Below, piece by piece: positions 47,510 to 61,161 of a stretch of 64,000 bases of DNA (positions are counted from its first letter, which is position 1; the number at the start of each line of letters is the position of its first letter). The translations under genes were made by a program, and so were the position numbers. The stretch comes from Piper betle. Taxonomy: Eukaryota; Streptophyta; Magnoliopsida; Piperales; Piperaceae. Location: assembly GCA_033002965.1 (NCBI GenBank), contig JAURVB010002074.1:30959-94958 (forward strand), given 5' to 3'. The notes under the pieces were generated by a model. It worked only from the letters and a program-made list of their open reading frames with translations, made no database searches and had not been told where the DNA came from.

Positions 47510-50500
47510 GAGGGGCTTATATACGAAGCTCGACAGCGTCGTCCAATGCTCAACCGAGCATCAAATCAAATCAAACAAGATGAGAGGAGAAGGGCGAAGG
47601 AGGGGAGGGGAGGAGGTGACGACGACCGGCTCTTGAAAGGTGGGTTTTATGGTTCGAAAGGCGTGGAGGGCCGGCATGGCGGGGCCCGCAGTCGGATGAG
47701 GTGCTCTGCCTGCCCTTGGGTTGGCACCGGGGCCCATGACGGGGTGGGGCCCCGCTCGGGAGTACGGGCGATTTTGGGCCTCATGTTTTCGTGACACTGC
47801 CGGCGACCTGCTCCTGCCTTCCTGCTGTCAAAATTTAAAAATAAAATAAAACGAAATAAAATGCTGCGACACTTCCCACCCACCCAAGATGGTCCTCTCA
47901 TTGGATCATAAAATGGCAGAGATTTTGAGAGGCATTGGCTCCCCTACTTTATGTGGATGATGGTAGTTCCATGAGTCCCAAATATGGGAATTACATATAT
48001 TTTAAATTTATATATATATATATAATATATACTTTGGGAAAAAATATTTTAAATTAAACAATTTTTTTAAAGTACATTAAATTATAAAAAAATATTGTGA
48101 TTTGTATTAATTTCTCGTGTTTCCGTATCTTTTTGATAATCATAGTTTGAAAGAAATAATTGTCATAAACTTGAGATACCTTGTTTTGGTTTTGATTGCT
48201 CGTAGTCATTGTTGCAGCATTATTCATTGGGAGCCAAAAAATTTTAGATAATGTAAGATCGGCTAATTAAGCTTAGTCTCTCTAGCTGGTTTTTTTTTTA
48301 TTTTGGGTCATTTCGAGACTTTATAAATATCTCTTTTATTGGTCAAATTAAAATCCTCTCTTAATTAATTTGGCATCTAGATTAAATTGCTATGTTCGTT
48401 TGCTTACTCTAGTTTTATCGGCTTTCAAATTTTGTTCAAAGCTTTGGAGTTCGCTCGGATGATTAAGACAATTGACTTTTTGATGATCAAGGATATATTA
48501 ATTAGGCTTTGGGAATATATATATAGAAGCAATTGGGAAAGGAAAAAATTTTCGTCAACAAGTTTTAATTGGTGAGAAGGGTGAATTTTGGATTTTTTGT
48601 AGGTCCTATTTGGAATGTTGATCTTTTTTAACTTTTGATTGTTTTACGTCATGCCTGTAGGAAATTCATGCAGAGTGATCGAAAATGGGAAAATGGGAAA
48701 TGGGCAGGGAGTTTTCACTACTTTACTCCCCGAACTTACCACCCTTGCACGTTGGCGACGACAAGACAGTGGTGACAACGAACGGCGGCAGTGGTGACAA
48801 CCGACGGCAACAAGGGAATGGGACGGCGACAACTGGACAGCACTTGAGGCAGGATGGTGCTGAGGACGGGACGACAGCAACGGACGACAGCGGCGACCCA
48901 CCAAGATGACGACGGAGGGGAGAGGGGGACGAGACGGCAATGGGTGACAGCACTTGGATAAGCCATAATGGGCGGCGACGACACTTGGGGTTAGGGGGTG
49001 ACGGATAAGGGTTTGTTTGGGACGCCAAAATGGGGGCTTTCTAATCCGGACCGTCCAGAAAAATGTTCGGTGTGCATGCTACTACTCTCTATGCTTCTTG
49101 ATGGGAGAAACTTCTCACCAATATTAATAAATAATATTAGCAAGTAAAAAACTTAACCTTTGGCAAAGTTCATATATTAGAAAGTTTATTGTGCCAATTA
49201 TAATGTCACATACGAATGCCATATGAATGTTCCAAGGGTGTGTAAAACCTTGGGATTGACTCGTGTAATTTATAGTTTTTACTCTGATTGAAAAAAAGAA
49301 AAAGAATTTAGCGAGACAATATATATATATATATACACATATAATAAAGAGCAATGGGACATTGTTATTTATTAGATTTGAGAAATGGACACATGTTTAT
49401 GAGATCGAACCATTTTGTCCATAATCAAAGTTGGATCAACTTGTTGCTTGAAAAGTAGGTCGAACAAACATGAAAGAACATTGGCTTGGCCGGCCAATGT
49501 CTGAATGACACCTACCCTTATTATCATATGTACGTATGTTATTTTTTCAAAGCAAGTCATATATACATAACACTGAAAAGCGTGTAAACGTTTTTTGGTA
49601 ACCTAACACTTCAAACCTTACTTTTGTGAAAGCAATCCTCTTATGTGGCTATTATCCAATTTCTCGTTTTCATTTGCCAACCTAGTAGGAAGTATCCAAT
49701 ACAATAATTACTCAAGGTTTCTGCCACTTGAATGTTGATTACTGGGTAGTTCAGAAACGAACTTTTTTATAAAGCACAGAAGGCAGTCAAATGATGCAAT
49801 CTGCATGTACAAGTTAAGTTCAAAACTCATTACCCAATTTGGATCCAATCCCAATGAAGACCAAAAGTCACAAAATCATGCTCTTACTACTAACGATATT
49901 GGTTTGCACGCCAATCATGCGCCTGAGAAATCACAAGCTGGCTCGAGATAACGGCGAGATGAACGTTGGGTACGGAGGCCGTTAGGTAGCTATAAATATA
50001 TCGACAAGAATTACGATAACTCAACGTATACACTAACGGCCATCTACGTGGACCATCGCCCCCAGCTTGCGTGCTTCCCATGCCACATAAACCTTCAACT
50101 AATCCATTTTTTTAAGGAGATTGTCGTCACCCACGTGGCAAGGTGGATCCTTATCTGCCACATCAGATTGATAATCACGTCTATGGCTACATAATATATA
50201 TATTAAATAAAATAAATTATTATATTGTAGAGTTGACAATGATCTGAGATGAGATGAAAGGCAACTTGTTTTGGGGTTCAAAAGATCACTTTGCATTGAG
50301 TGACGCTGTACCAACATACTTTTTTCTCACGTCAGTGGTTTAGATCAAGCGTATATATTTAATTCTATTTAATCCTGAGGATAGAGAGAGAGAGAGAGTG
50401 AAAACTCACGTCTCTATCATCTTGAACTTTAAACAAGTATTTTTCTATGTGTTTCAAAAATAATTATATTATAATTATCTATTTTTAACATTAAATATAC

Positions 50501-51490
50501 GTAATATCATTATTTTTCGCCCTTATGAATTACTTTGTCGCATCCGCGAAGAGTTGCACAGTCATTGAGAGAAGTGGTGTTGTTGATTGAGAGGTTAAAT
50601 TAGCCCCTTGTAATAATATATATGATGAGATGGTTGCAAAAGACTCTTCAGTCTCGACCTTTTTACACCCCCTTTATGTGTGTTGAACAGCATTACAAAA
50701 ACTTCACAAAATTAATTAATTAATATATTCTAAAAGGGTGTAAGTCAACGTGTCTAAGTGAGTTAACGTTCATGTATTTATATTTTTTGTGTACAACTCA
50801 ACCGGTTGCCATGGTGTAGTTATTAAGTCTTTCTTAATTCAAAAACTAATTTAAAGTATAAAGACTTTCTCATTAACTAATAAACAAGTTGCAAATCACC
50901 TTTAAATATAATATATGATAAACACAACAATTCTTCTCCTCCCACGTCATACCACCCAAATCATTTTTCATTCACCATATGCTAAGTTTGCATGTTATAA
51001 TAAAATTTTAATAGATTCAAATTCGGGCTAATTTAAAACAATACCAAAACCAACCGGATATCATTATTATTTAAGGAATAAAATTTTTCTATTAATCTAT
51101 GTATAAATTACCAATCACCTCCAAACACAGTGTAAGATAAACCAAACAGGAATTGCCCTATTACAAGGGCTATTAATGATTTTGAGTTAATGAATTCTAC
51201 CCAATCACAGTTCAATGAGAGACAGGTATATATCAAATTTTGATTAATGTTAAAGAGGGTCTAAACTTTTTATTTCAACGACGGCTATATAACAATTTAT
51301 TACTAAAATCCAAAATATGGCAACTCGTACTGGAACATGTTGGCAACCGGTATCAATATATGAAGATTACGGTGGATATGTACATAAACGACATGTCACA
51401 CACACACACATACAAGGAGTTTTTGCTTCCACGAAGAGCATCGTCTTCGTTTATGTAATAGACATAAGAGTATATCTGATGCAATCGTTG
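47510..51490. other. gene-free spacer with GC-rich repeat block
   Basis: 47510-47640 is the leader and promoter region of the MYB gene. 48700-49030 is a GC-rich low-complexity block ('ggcgacaac', 'gtggtgacaac' words) resembling interiors of other repeats in the window. 49317-49340 is a TA run and 50383-50400 a GA run. 49.1-51.4 kb is AT-rich. No credible gene is seen. Confidence 0.45.
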
Positions 51491-54400
51491 TCAACTATTG
51501 TAATGGTAGCGCGATTGAGGATGATTCTGTGGAGGGGTATGGCGGCTGGTGGTTGAGGGAAGCAGTGGGGGAAAGGTAGTTGTAGACGTGGTGGAGAATC
51601 CTGATGATGCTGCAGAGGAAAATAGAGGCACAGCAGCAACCGTACTGGCCGCAGAACCTTGGAGAGGCCATGCCCAGTTGGAGACTGGAGGTGATCCAAC
51701 CTCTACACCGTTCTCTTTTTTCCTTTCCTGGCCATAAAAATGTATGAGGTGTAAGATGATGAGTACCAGTTTGCAACAAACACAATCGAATAAGTACACA
51801 GATGTCTGTAAAACTGAGTTCAGCAAATATGAAAGCAAAGCTCATTGAAGAACACAAACATCGTCCATAAGCAGCAGGAGAATCATTTGACTACTTTATC
51901 TCAGTCTAAAGTTAACACATACATAAATAGGTGATTGTCATCCAAAATAAAACAAGAAATTGATTTATTCAGAAGATTGTATGTTATTTTCCTTCCAACT
52001 CAAATAAAACGTTATAGCGTGCCTAAAAACAGGCTTGAATAAATCAAATTCACAATAATTGAAATTAGATCTGTTCTGTTCATTGTTGGTACAGAACAGG
52101 AGGCCATAAATTGCTTGGAACAATCTTTCAAGGGGAAGGCAGGCTTGCATAGAATTACCTCTACGCTAGGAAAGATCCCAGCAGAACCTGTCCAAGCTGA
52201 TTGTTGCGTGCCCAATGGTAAACAGTTCGGTTGAACAGGCACAGCAGTAGAATGCTCCATCTGCAAGTGCAGAAAATGCATGCATCCATAACTAGTTTTA
52301 CATGATAGCTGATTGAAAATATTTAATGTTCAATCCTGCATTTCTTAGGAACACAAGCAAATATTTTTAACAAGTCAACTTATTAACAATGACCACGCTG
52401 CAGAAGAGAACAAGAATTGAACTTGGCTTATATTGACAACATGCTCAATGAATTTCGCTTTTATGAATGGTATTCAGGTTCACAAGCAAGCTTTTTGTGC
52501 TGGGAAGCACGTGGGCCTCAAGACTTACTGTTTTTATCTTCAGTTGCATACAGATATACGACAGCAAACTTACATTTGGCAAGACTTCTTGATCTTAGCC
52601 AGTATAAAGCCCATAAGAAATGAGTAACATGCCAGCATAATTTTATCCAAAACATAGTGATAAACATTATCCTCATATTTCTGCTTCTTCTATTGCAGTA
52701 ATGACTTCAAGGTTCAAGAAAAATAGTCAACGTATTAGCATCTACCGCAGCCATTGATAGTAGCTGAAAATTTTTAGGCTTGTCTACCTTCAAACTCACC
52801 AAATACATAAGACTACTCAAAAACGCAATAAGTGAAGTATTTCTCTTTTTTCTCCTTACTAAATATACAAATACTGAGATTGGAAGCAGATGCTTCAATT
52901 TCTCATTAAAACCGAACAAATACCTTAGGCTTCATTATCAAGGAGAACTCGTAGGAATGACCATGGACAGGGAAGCTGGAACTATTCCCATCTCCTATGG
53001 GACCATGACTAGAGGAAGGACGGGATATGCCCAAGTTCAGGTCGAGATTTACAGAATTGCCTGCGCACAAAACCAAAGAGAAAGTTTTAACTATAAGAAC
53101 CAAATAGAAAGCAAATTCCCAATAGACTATAGAAGCATATATTTATGCGATGCAATACCCCCATTATAAGCATCAGTTTTAACTTCTCCTTCACATGTAT
53201 TGGGTCCAAAGTTGGTAACAGCCTCCCTTCCATTAAACTGTATGGCCGCCTTGTCATAAGCCCTAATTCCAGAACACACCAAAACTGAATGGCTAGTAGG
53301 ATTGAAGCTTAACTTGATTTAAATGTTCCACAAATAATTATGGCCAATTATTTCACATGACACAGAGAGAAAATCATGTTCACTGACCTTGCAGCTTCTA
53401 CTTCATTGTCAAATAGCCCAAGATATATATATCTGCATAAAATGCACTTTTAGAAACTGTTGGTTGATATAGACCCATACGAATTCTGAGTAAATACAAA
53501 TTTCCTAAAATTTTCCATTTGTAAAACTGATATAAAATATGCCCAAAGAACTTCATGTAGCAAAATACCAAATACCATATGATTCATTTGAAATTTTAAT
53601 TGTGCAATAACCATAAGTATGAACACTGGTAGGACATATAACATCATTATCTTACTTTTTACCCAAAAACTGGCCCATGCGAGCTTCCCATCGCCCACAT
53701 TTGTGTAGAGTTACTCCCCGATACTTGGAGCTCCCTCTGGCAAATCCATTGCTCTGCCGGCGAAGAATGTGCACAAATTCTTCCTTGGTCAAGTTCCTCA
53801 TCTGAAGTTCATTGAGCAGTAATCCAGGCCATACGTTATACTACAATCACATCCTACCAATAACTCAAACAGAGATTTACGATCAAATAAACAACCAGTT
53901 TCATATCTTCCTCGTAATCACTAAGGTTGAAATTGATATCCGCATCCACACCCCTAAACTTGATCGCAGCTCGATCATAAGCCCTACATTTGTAAGACAA
54001 AAGTTCACAATTTCCTCAAAATATTGACAAAAGCAATCAAAAGATAGATCAGAAAGTTAAGCCCAAAATTTGGCTCACATAGCAGCAGTATGAGCAGTAT
54101 CAAATCCCCCTGCAAAGGAACAACCCCATATTACTTCAACAAAACCCACAAACCAAACTTTGAAAGATCAAAGACACTGTTCAAAGCTCAAATATACCTA
54201 AATAAACTTGCTTCCCACAGTCCCTGCACCAAATCCAAACACCAAATTGAGAAGAGAGAAATCAACATTCAATGCAAGCTACTTTAACCAAAATTTTTTT
54301 AAAAACATTCAGATCATGAAAATAGTTAAAATGACAATTCACAAACCAGATATGAGATTCCCATCTTCCCGTTCTCCGGTAGAAGGTAACACCCCTGTAC

Positions 54401-54953
54401 TGCGAGCTCCTCGACCGCGGCCCCCGCCGGCTCTTCTTCACCGGATGCTGCTGCGGCTGCGGCACTTTCACCTCCGCCGCCGACCCTCCGCGGAGGTCCA
54501 TGTTGCAGAAACTGAGATCCACACACTGCGGCCGCCCGGCGGTGGAGGAGGAAGCCGAAGAAGAGTCCGCGACGCCGCAGCCGCCGACGGTGATCGCCGC
54601 CTCCCCCATCGGGAACAGCTCCCTCGTAACCATCGACCCCGAATCGAACCAACCACGACCGCCCCCTCCTTGGCCGTCTCGTCCAAAGACGCTTCTTTCC
54701 TCTTCTTCAGAATGCCGAACTCGAATTCGGGTAAACCCCCACCCGCAGCCGACAGGGTGGAGCTGGAGACCTCGTTGCTGGACGACCACTTGGCGTTCAC
54801 CACCGAAGACTCTGACGTCGCCGCCGACTCGTCCCCCTCCGGACCAGCGTCCTCAACCTTCTCCCCATCCTTGTCCGCCACCGCTCCATCTCCTTCTACT
54901 TCGGGAACCGATTCTTCAAAGACGGGTAGCGAGGAAACGTTGAGATCCAGCAT
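51491..54953 (-). CDS. euAP2 transcription factor (APETALA2/TOE/IDS1 group), miR172 target; one apparent frameshift
   Basis: Ten exons on the minus strand: 54953-54347, 54223-54198, 54109-54079, 53983-53896, 53801-53656, 53432-53388, 53262-53159, 53060-52924, 52260-52159 and 51727-51491. All have GT-AG borders and agreeing phases after exon 1. The start MLDLNVSS is an EAR-type repressor motif; a second one, LDLNLGI, lies in exon 8. AP2 domain 1 runs from [20 protein letters not shown] to [11 protein letters not shown] and passes through micro-exons of 26 and 31 bases. AP2 domain 2 runs from [20 protein letters not shown] to [19 protein letters not shown] miR172 site lies in the last exon. Exon 1 loses one base in a G run near 54670: ETAKEG passes to [17 protein letters not shown] in another frame. 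One base restored would give about 507 residues. The role would be floral and phase-change control (family knowledge). Confidence 0.9.
51595..51615 (-). promoter_or_regulatory. miR172 target site
   Basis: The minus strand reads CTGCAGCATCATCAGG followed by ATTCT, the canonical 21-base miR172 site of euAP2 genes, in the last coding exon. It predicts cleavage or translational block by miR172. Confidence 0.93.
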
Positions 54954-56711
54954 ACTTGCAGACAAGATCACTCTTTCCGGGTCACTCCGGCTTGACAAAG
55001 AAGAGCCAGAGGAGGTAGAGGTATCGGCAACACAGAACCGGCGTGCTCCTACTCAGCATTTGCATCCCAACCTTCCCACCCAAGCATCTACACACAGCAC
55101 AACCAAAGATCGCTCTTTTCCCACCCCTCTCCTCAACCAATCCCACCCAGAACCTAAAGCTCTAAAACCAACACCAAAAACCACCGCTTTCACAAGATTA
55201 AAAGCCCGAAAACGGAATCCGGAACGAAAGCAAGATCACCCCCTTCAACCTCCAAACACTCAACTCCACCACTCTCAATAAGCTCGCAAACAAGGCCAAA
55301 ACTGCAAAACAGAGACAAAAAAGCAAGCGAGGACTGCTCAACGCTTATGCCCTCCACAGTAGGAAGACACCCGGCGCCGCAAGCAAAAAGCTAAGTGTAC
55401 AGACTTATACAGAGTCCACCCAGCTCAGCAAAGATCGGCGGATGTCCACTGACGACCATGAAAAAGAGATGGTCGTCAACAACGTGATGAAAAGGGGGGA
55501 TAGATGATGAAGAAGAAGAAGAAGGAAGCGAGGTAAAACGTGGAGAGAGGATGGGAAAGACAACAGTGTGGGGGCGTAGATGTTGACGTTGCGTGCATAG
55601 TTGTAAAATTAAAAAATCGGAGTTTGAATAGGATTTGAAGTTGGTCGCATTTTTATAAAATTATGGACAATAATAGGTTAATTGAAATTGCCTCACGTAA
55701 TATATGTATTTTTATTATTTATATAATAAATATAAATTTATCATTAATTTTATAATTTTATAATATAAAATAAAATTTTATTTACAAATCAATCCAATTC
55801 GATCAAAATTTTATCGCCCCCACTACTTACGTTTCTCATTCCCCTTAATTTCTCGCTAAAAAAATAATCAAATCAAAATCAACCCAACAGTGTTATGTTC
55901 TGATTTTGTCTAACCTTTTACGATTATGGTTGTATTTTTATTAAATTTTATTATTTATTCTTTATTTTATTTACTCGATTTAGTAATATCCAGTATTCAT
56001 TTGTTAGACTTTAATGATTTAATCTATGTTTTGTGTACAATGATTAATTCTTTACTTAATGACACAGAAGAAGGTTTTGCCACTTAATTATCTCGTTTTG
56101 TTGTTTAATAACAGAAACGACAATGATTGGCTGATTTTCCTGTTAGGCTGGATGGCAGGCTTCTCTGTACATTTGCGGCTGTCATCGGGTAAAGCGGGTC
56201 GGGCTGTGATGACCCGATTATACTTTTTTTTAAAGTAAAACATTCATAACATATTTTCAATAAAATCTAAGCTAAACAACTTATTTTGCTTGCCATTTTA
56301 CAATTATATATAGAGATAGATTGACTTACAAAGTCGGACTTTACTATTTTAGGTTAAGTGATTTCTTATCTAGCCACGAGGGGGGTGACTTGCAAAAGAG
56401 AACTAATAAAATAACTTGTTAGAATCCTCGGAGGTTTTTTTATTATGTTTTGTAAATTAAAAAATTTTTAAAAACATATTCTATGTTATATAAAAATCCG
56501 AAATCTTCCGCGAATTCCAACCGAAGGAATAAAGAATAAAGCAAGCTCATGAGTATTTATTTATTATCACATTTTCCGTATCTTAGTAGTCTACTTTCAT
56601 TCAAATAGCCGCTCAGGTATATTGTATGAAAACATTTCAATTTAATCACTCATAATCACGATATGTTAACATTGTAAATATTTTTTATATTTTGAAGACT
56701 ACTTTAGGACA
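54954..56711. other. upstream region of AP2 gene and AT-rich spacer
   Basis: 54954-55560 is the probable leader and promoter; it contains A- and C-rich stretches and a GAA run (55516-55530 on plus). 55.6-56.7 kb is AT-rich and gene-free. Confidence 0.4.
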
Positions 56712-56955
56712 AGGGTGCTAATGCAAGCGGAGTTCAATTTGTGTTCAAACTCGGCTCAAATAGTTTAAAACTCGACTCGAGCTCGATTACACTTAAACTG
56801 TTTAATTTTTTCGAACCGGTTCGTGAGCTCGAAACCGGCTCAATTAAAAAATCAAAAATACCTTGCAATCAACGTGGATTGAACCTACAACTTTAAGGTC
56901 ATCAACTTAAATACTTACCATCTTAACTATCTCACTTATTTGTTATTATATTGTT

Positions 56956-56992
<37 letters not shown>

Positions 56993-57254
56993 AAACAAAT
57001 AAAATATAATATAAAAACTATATTATTATATTATTTTATCGAGGTCGAGTTCGGGTCGAACTACGAGTTGAGTTCAAGTCGAGTTCGAATTATAACCGAG
57101 TTGAGTCGAGTCAAACACGACCTTGCTCAAGCTCAGCTGTAAGATTCGAGTTCGAGTCAAGTTTGAGCTCGAGCATTTAAATATTGAGTTTCGAGTCGTG
57201 TAAGCCGACCGAATGCTAAATACTCACGAGCTAGCTCACTTAATTAACAACCCT
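56712..57254. mobile_element. non-autonomous TIR element with likely 11-bp target duplication
   Basis: The ends are inverted (AGGGTGCTAAT... and the reverse complement AGGGTTGTTAATTAAG...). The flanks are ACTTTAGGACA and ACTTTAAGAGA, 9 of 11 identical, consistent with an aged target duplication. The 543-bp body is full of 'gagttcgagtcga' words, has a TA run (56961-56988), and includes a segment (56870-56945) that on the minus strand looks tRNA-like with a GGTTCAATCC box. The superfamily is uncertain (hAT or Mutator-like). Confidence 0.6.
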
Positions 57255-58043
57255 ACTTTAAGAGATTAAAGTGGGTTAAAACATAATAATCTTTTCTAAA
57301 TAAAAAATAGAGTTTTTTTCAAAGCGTTTAATGACTTTTGATTTCGAGAAAATAATGAATACATTTTTCCAAGTAATTGGTGTAGAACTAAATCAAAGCA
57401 AAATCGTTTGACCTATATCTTATATAGTTTATTTGACGTATATATTTAATTTTAAAAAAAATTAGTGGGTCTTATAAAATAAAATTTATATTTATAAAAT
57501 ATAGAATGCATGAGTAGGAAGATGTCAATATTTTTTTTCCATTAGTACAACAGACTTTTGCATTTTTTAAATGTACTAGTTAATACATATTTTAAAATTA
57601 TTATTTATTGACAATTATTTTAATAATTGAGATGAAATGGTTAAAAATATTAAATTAAGTTAAAATTTTATAATTTTCTTTAATATTATTTTATTTATCT
57701 ATTTGAATTTTAAATAGCGGGATTTATTAAATTACTTTAAATAAAAGTATAATTTATAAAAGACGACTCAACGAGTTTGTCGGGGGAACCATAACTGCAT
57801 TTGCAACTCATGTATACAAGGCTCAATTTATATAAACAAATTTTTGTTTTTTTATATTGAGGACACGTTTGTTTTTTATTTTTAAGAAATTGGAATGGGA
57901 AAGCCGACGTATCAATGAGACGCGTACACGTCCAACGGTCCCCAACAGTTGATATGCTGATAACTTGCGTGATCCGATTGTCAATGATAAACCTTTTAAG
58001 CAAATAATTTGGGATCGACGAGGGATTTGATGAGTCAACACGT
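57255..58043. other. AT-rich spacer between two TIR-like repeats
   Basis: AT-rich, with no gene or clear repeat seen. Confidence 0.4.
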
Positions 58044-58830
58044 AGGGATGTTAAACAAGTGAGTTTAATTTGTGTTCGAACTCGATTTGAATAATTCAAA
58101 ATTTATTCAAATTTGATTTGATATCGAACGAGTTTTGAACATACATATTCGAAATCAACTCAAATATTTTTTTTATTTTGTTTGAACTCAACTCGAGATC
58201 GAATACATTAAACTGTTTAATTTTAACGAGCTCGAAACCCAACTCATTTAGAAGCTCGAAAGTAGTTCACGAGCTCGTTCAATTAGGCCCAAGCCTAAAT
58301 ATAAATTATAATTTCTATTTTTCTTGTATATGTATTCAACAAAAAATAATAATGCAATGAGCATAGATTAAACATGTGACCTTCGGGTCTTTAGAATGAC
58401 ACTCCTCTCCCAACTGAGTTATCCATGTATTGATGCTACTTTGTTAGTTTATTGTATATAAATAAATATAACTAGATATAATTAACTTAGTCAATAATAA
58501 TATTTATTTATGATTTTAAATGTATTTTAAATAGACAAATAATATAATGTATATTATTATATTATATTATAAAGTCGAGTTCGAGTCGAACTACCAATTG
58601 ATTTCGAGTCGAATTTCAAATTGATTTCCAAGTCAAATTCGAGATTAGAGTTATAACCGAAGTCGAATTTGAGTTATAACTGAGTCGAATTCGAGTTATA
58701 ACCAAGTCGAACACTACTTTGCTCAAACTCGACTCATAAAATTCGAGTTTGAGATAAGTTTAAATATTTAAATGTTGAATTTTGAATCAAGTCAAATCAA
58801 AGTCGAACTAAACCAAATGTCAAAGCAAAC
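58044..58830. repeat. second copy of the 'agggatgtta' repeat family
   Basis: It starts AGGGATGTTAAACAAGTGAG and carries the same 'gagttcgagtcgaac' words and a tRNA-like segment at the corresponding place (58362-58436, minus). The right end is decayed and its border is approximate. Confidence 0.55.
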
Positions 58831-60484
58831 TTACACGTAAATTATAACCAAAACGAAAATTTTTTAAAAGAAACTCTCTCTATTTATTAGAAAGAAAAGC
58901 TGTGTCATTTTTTTAATGGTATGAAAATGGATGGAAAACGAGGTTCATGCGGTCAGGAGCCGTACACGTCTCTGACTGTCCGCCCTCACCCTGCCCACCC
59001 CGCCCGTACCACTTTCGTTTTTTTACTAGTTGAATAATTAGTTACCCTTTGACATTTTAATGGAAAATTCCTCTTTTGGTATGAATAAGATTCGATGATT
59101 GCTCCCAAGAAAAGCCTATAAAGTTAATGCAAATAACGATACTCTCCTCGTTGGTGTGGACGGTGGTGCAAGCATGAATCACATGTTCTGAATCATCTCA
59201 TTTCTATTGGGTGGTTGAGAAATTTGACTCGCCACTAGTGTGAAGAAGCCTTGTCCATTTTTCCGACATGGAGTATCTATCCAACATTTTTTTTGCTTGT
59301 GTAGGAAAAAAATATCATCATCTTTATATTCATATAATAATAAGACTGGTACATCAAAATCTTCATAATTCAGCTCTCTAAAAATTCTCCCTAATTTAAT
59401 ATTGTAATCTTCAATTACTAACATATGTCACTGTTTTTTATGTAATTAAATTGGTAGTTAAGATATATTTATTTATAACTACTAGAAGAAATCGCTGATT
59501 AAAGGGAGCCGTGCGTGTAAAAGCAAAAGAATGAACTTGCAGCTCTTTTAATGAACGAGATAAGTACACATGTTCAACCAACCAATTTGATTATGATGTC
59601 GACCATGACTTTTAGCATCCATAATAATTATCGGCCCCATATCTATTTTTAAAACCCTAGCTAGTTATTGACCAGTAGTTAGGACGGTCAAAACTTGGCA
59701 CTGCTATATAGAAAATTAAATTTGAAATAATTTTTTCTTTTCAATCTATCAGCAAAAAATGTCTAGATTCCAAAATATGTATATAAAGATCTTCATAATT
59801 ATAAATAACGATGTTTTGATGGTTGGATGTTCTTTTTAAACGCAAACTTCTCCTTTTGTCCGCCATTTGGACTAAATGCATGAATCATGGTGAAGTTAAT
59901 CGCGTCATACATATAACTCGTTAGAGAGTTAATAGGCAACTTTCTTTTTAATGACCTTGTACAATATATCAAGCTTATAGTTATATATAAAGTTTGGAGC
60001 TAGATGTGATCGCCAACAACAAAGCACAGTAGACCATGTGTTTTATGCTAAAATGGCATGTCGGTAAACAATAAGACGACCAATGAGCGGAGAACATAAA
60101 GCAGAGAAAAGGACTTGAAAGGAAAGGGAGGGCCGGTGGGCAAGGAACCGAGGTGGACCAAACCTTGGCCAAAGATAAAAGACTGCCATTCTTTGCCACC
60201 TTTCCTATTTTGGCAAGCATTCACCTTAAAAAACGTCTATGTTTATCAGATTAGGCAACCACCGATGAAAGGCAACGCCATCGTGGTTGTCGTGAAAACG
60301 GGGATCACGGCATCGGCCAGTGTTAGTATTGTGTGCACCAACTTGAATAGCGGAGGGGGCGGCTCCACGTTTGTTGATATTTTGTTGCATTATTGCTCTT
60401 TGTGTGCCAGCTCTGGCTTTGTTTATCTCCACAGCTTGTGGATGGTAGTTGCCCACGTCTGCCTGATAGGTTGGAAATAAATAA
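58831..60484. other. gene-free AT-rich spacer
   Basis: A frame at 60115-60480 has no domain features and abuts a TA run. A minus-strand frame at 59424-59179 is acidic and unrecognised. I support no gene here. Confidence 0.4.

Positions 60485-60512
<28 letters not shown>
60485..60512. repeat. (AT)n run, left border of GC-rich element
   Basis: An AT dinucleotide run directly before the GC-rich TIR element. Its partner run is at 61162-61191. Confidence 0.9.
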
Positions 60513-60517
<5 letters not shown>

Positions 60518-61158
60518 AGTTTTCCGATTTGGCTGTACTAGAGTTTGATCTTGGCCGTTAGATTAGTATCTAATTGCCAAGATAAAAAAAGGCCGACAAT
60601 AAATATATCAGCAGCGACGACAAAAGGGGCGGGAAGGGTGCCCGGCCACGACGACGGTCGGGGGGGGGGGGGCGGCGGCGATAGGGGATGGGGGGCGCGG
60701 CCATAGGGGTGGCGGGTGGAGGCCGAGGGGGGTGCAGCGAGGTGGCGGGCGGGGGCCGAGGGGGCGCGGTGGGGTGGCAGGCGGGGGTCGAGGGGGGCGC
60801 GGCTGGGTGGTGGTGGGGGCCGAGAGGGGCGTGGTAGGGTGGTGGGCTGGGGACAGGGGATAGGGGGCGTCGCGCGAGCGGGGTGGCGGGGGGGGGCGCG
60901 TCGCGCGGTGGGGTGGCGGGTAGGGGTGGTGTCGCCCGGTGGCAGGGAGGCGGGCCGGCTGAGGAAGAGGCATGGTGGCTAGATCCGCCTCCCCGTCGCC
61001 GCCCCCGCGGGACGGCGACGGGCAGGGTAGGGAGGGTGGCGTCGCGTCGGCCGACGGTGGCGGCGACGCCAGAAAGTTTTTTATCCAGTCGTTGGATTAA
61101 ATCCAACAGCTGGAATAATGCAGTACAGCCAAGATGGCTATACTGCGATACACCCCTC

Positions 61159-61161
<3 letters not shown>
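60513..61161. mobile_element. second GC-rich TIR element in a TA microsatellite
   Basis: About 650 bases between two TA runs. Inverted ends are recognisable: GGCTGTACT (60531-60539) and AGTACAGCC (61122-61130). Each is followed inwards by 'gttrgatt' words and an A/T run. The interior is nearly pure G/C with 'gggtggcgggcgggg' variants, like the element at 17.3-17.9 kb but with different ends. One end also matches 17166-17232. No protein is encoded. Confidence 0.7.

Noticed and set aside
56870..56945. tRNA-like segment (minus), and its counterpart at 58362-58436
   Set aside because: Box-B-like words are present, but the cloverleaf stems are not convincing and both lie at the same place in a dispersed repeat, so they are repeat parts and not tRNA genes.
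59179..59424. Acidic 81-residue minus-strand frame
   Set aside because: No recognisable motif and isolated in AT-rich sequence.
60115..60480. 121-residue plus-strand frame
   Set aside because: No domain, signal or homologous look; it ends at a TA run and lies among repeats.
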